This document shows, one piece after another, positions 27,736 through 28,476 of a stretch of 28,476 bases of DNA. The notes beneath the pieces were generated by a model. The model searched no databases. It was not told where the DNA came from and saw only the letters and a program-made list of their open reading frames with translations. Position numbers and translations under genes: made by a program. Position 1 is the first letter of the stretch. Each line of letters opens with the position of its first letter. Source of the stretch: a virus. The DNA lies in the IMG/VR virus record IMGVR_UViG_3300032309_001811, positions 1 through 28,476 of that record. The stretch is one strand, 5' to 3'.

Positions 27736-28463
27736 CACCGGCCCCCCATGGAACCGGCCAGCTCCAGCACCCGCGCCAGCGGCACCATGGCCACCTGCGG
27801 GACCACGGCATTGCCCAGCGCCTTCAGGCGGTCCATCCAGGCGGGAATCCCATCAGGATCTCCACGGAATCGGGGTGAGCTACCAGGGGGTCCGTTGGTG
27901 AGGTCCGCAACCCCTCGACTAAACGAGACATCCGTGAGTCCTTGCTGCCAAGAAACCGCGTCCGGGAGGTGCCCTTGTATTCGGTAGCTGCTGGGGTAGG
28001 CAACTGCCCACCACCGATCACGAAGGTGCCAAGCTCCAAGATCGGCAGCCGATAGGCATGCCCATTCGCAGTCATACCCATTCGCGGCCAGCTCTCCGAC
28101 CACGGTTCCCAGGTGTCCGTCAAGGATCGCTGCCACATTTTCCAGGACGATGAATCGCGGTCGTACCAGGCAAACGACTCGGAGGAGTTGATAGAACAGG
28201 CCGGAACGGGTGTCATGTCCCAGACCACGGCGGGCGCCCGCTTTTGATAGGTCTTGGCAGGGAAAGCCGCCAACCACAACGTCGGCTGCTCCACGCTCTG
28301 GGCTGAAAGTGCAGATGTCATCGTGAATAGGGACGCTGGGCCAATGTTTGGCGAGGATGCGCTGGCAGAACGGCTCGCGCTCCACGAACTGCACGGTTTC
28401 GATCCCACCAAGCCAGCGAGCGGCAAGGCTGAAGCCGCCGATACCGCTGAAGGTGTCAATCAT
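27735..28463 (-). CDS. DNA C5-cytosine methyltransferase
   Basis: A 242-residue enzyme transferring a methyl group from S-adenosylmethionine to C5 of cytosine. Motifs in order: I, DTFSGIGGF (3-11); II, VEREPFC; III, DDICTF; IV, GGFPCQDLSKAG with catalytic Cys69; VI, ENV (108-110); VIII, RDRWW (148-152); X, LGNAVVP (216-222). The target-recognition region between VIII and IX/X is only about 60 residues, short for the family, as in other phage enzymes. No restriction nuclease accompanies it, so self-protection of phage DNA is the likely use. The frame stays open from ATG 28463 to the window edge, so a slightly longer N-terminus cannot be excluded. Confidence 0.92.
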   Translation of the reverse strand: MIDTFSGIGGFSLAARWLGGIETVQFVEREPFCQRILAKHWPSVPIHDDICTFSPERGAADVVVGGFPCQDLSKAGARRGLGHDTRSGLFYQLLRVVCLVRPRFIVLENVAAILDGHLGTVVGELAANGYDCEWACLSAADLGAWHLRDRWWAVAYPSSYRIQGHLPDAVSWQQGLTDVSFSRGVADLTNGPPGSSPRFRGDPDGIPAWMDRLKALGNAVVPQVAMVPLARVLELAGSMGGR

Positions 28464-28476
28464 GCGAAGGGCTGCC

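Noticed and set aside
27824-28459. A 211-codon minus-strand frame overlapping the methyltransferase
   Set aside because: It is out of frame with the methyltransferase, whose motifs are complete; the alternative product is Ser/Ala-rich with no motifs.
1-28476. tRNA, rRNA or insertion sequence
   Set aside because: I saw no cloverleaf with a TTCGA-type loop and CCA end, no rRNA signature, and no transposase or terminal inverted repeats; the only recombinase is the integrase. A tRNA search program could overturn this.

Overview
The window looks like part of a temperate, non-contractile-tailed phage (siphovirus), as a prophage or free phage genome, most likely of a Synechococcus/Cyanobium-type cyanobacterium. 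The siphovirus call rests on a 1480-residue tape measure protein, a tail-tube-like protein, an HK97-type capsid protein and a tyrosine integrase. The cyanobacterial host is an inference: several small proteins (positions 3935-4207, 4314-4592, 18504-18695) and the integrase resemble ones I associate with cyanophages, and the backbone is GC-rich. No host gene, tRNA, terminase, portal or CI-type repressor is visible, so the genome continues beyond both edges.

Layout, left to right: head-completion/neck and tail-completion genes (172-1622); a tail-assembly-chaperone gene with a lambda-type programmed -1 frameshift (1657-2909); an antisense AP2-domain gene (2749-3012); the major tail protein and a small basic protein (3099-4207); a terminator and an antisense zinc-ribbon gene (4245-4592); the tail terminator and tape measure (4591-9499); distal tail and tail-tip genes (9510-13488); accessory receptor-binding genes, one strongly AT-rich (13519-15826); scaffold, major capsid and probable decoration protein (15872-18445), closed by a terminator; a second fibre/adhesin block (18504-23466); small membrane proteins and a C39-like peptidase for lysis (23439-24897); the integrase (25423-26427); and a leftward operon with a C5-cytosine methyltransferase, two unknown genes, an excisionase-like HTH protein and another unknown (28463-26413).

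The plus-strand genes form one long late region in which most neighbours overlap by 1-4 bases (TGATG, ATGA, TAGTG), implying translational coupling. In three places the last codons of one gene (Arg-Arg written as AGG AGG or CGG AGG) are also the Shine-Dalgarno sequence of the next. Most genes that do follow a gap are preceded by a recurring short element, (C/G)GGAAA(G/C)CT, which is the main unexplained signal of the window. A second recurring element, GGCGTGATGCC, sits only before the scaffold gene (one copy) and the capsid gene (three copies).

Other notable points: the capsid module lies between two tail/fibre blocks; the tape measure carries two different repeat expansions; one Ig-like domain is shared by the tail-tube and decoration-like proteins; small antisense genes sit at module borders.
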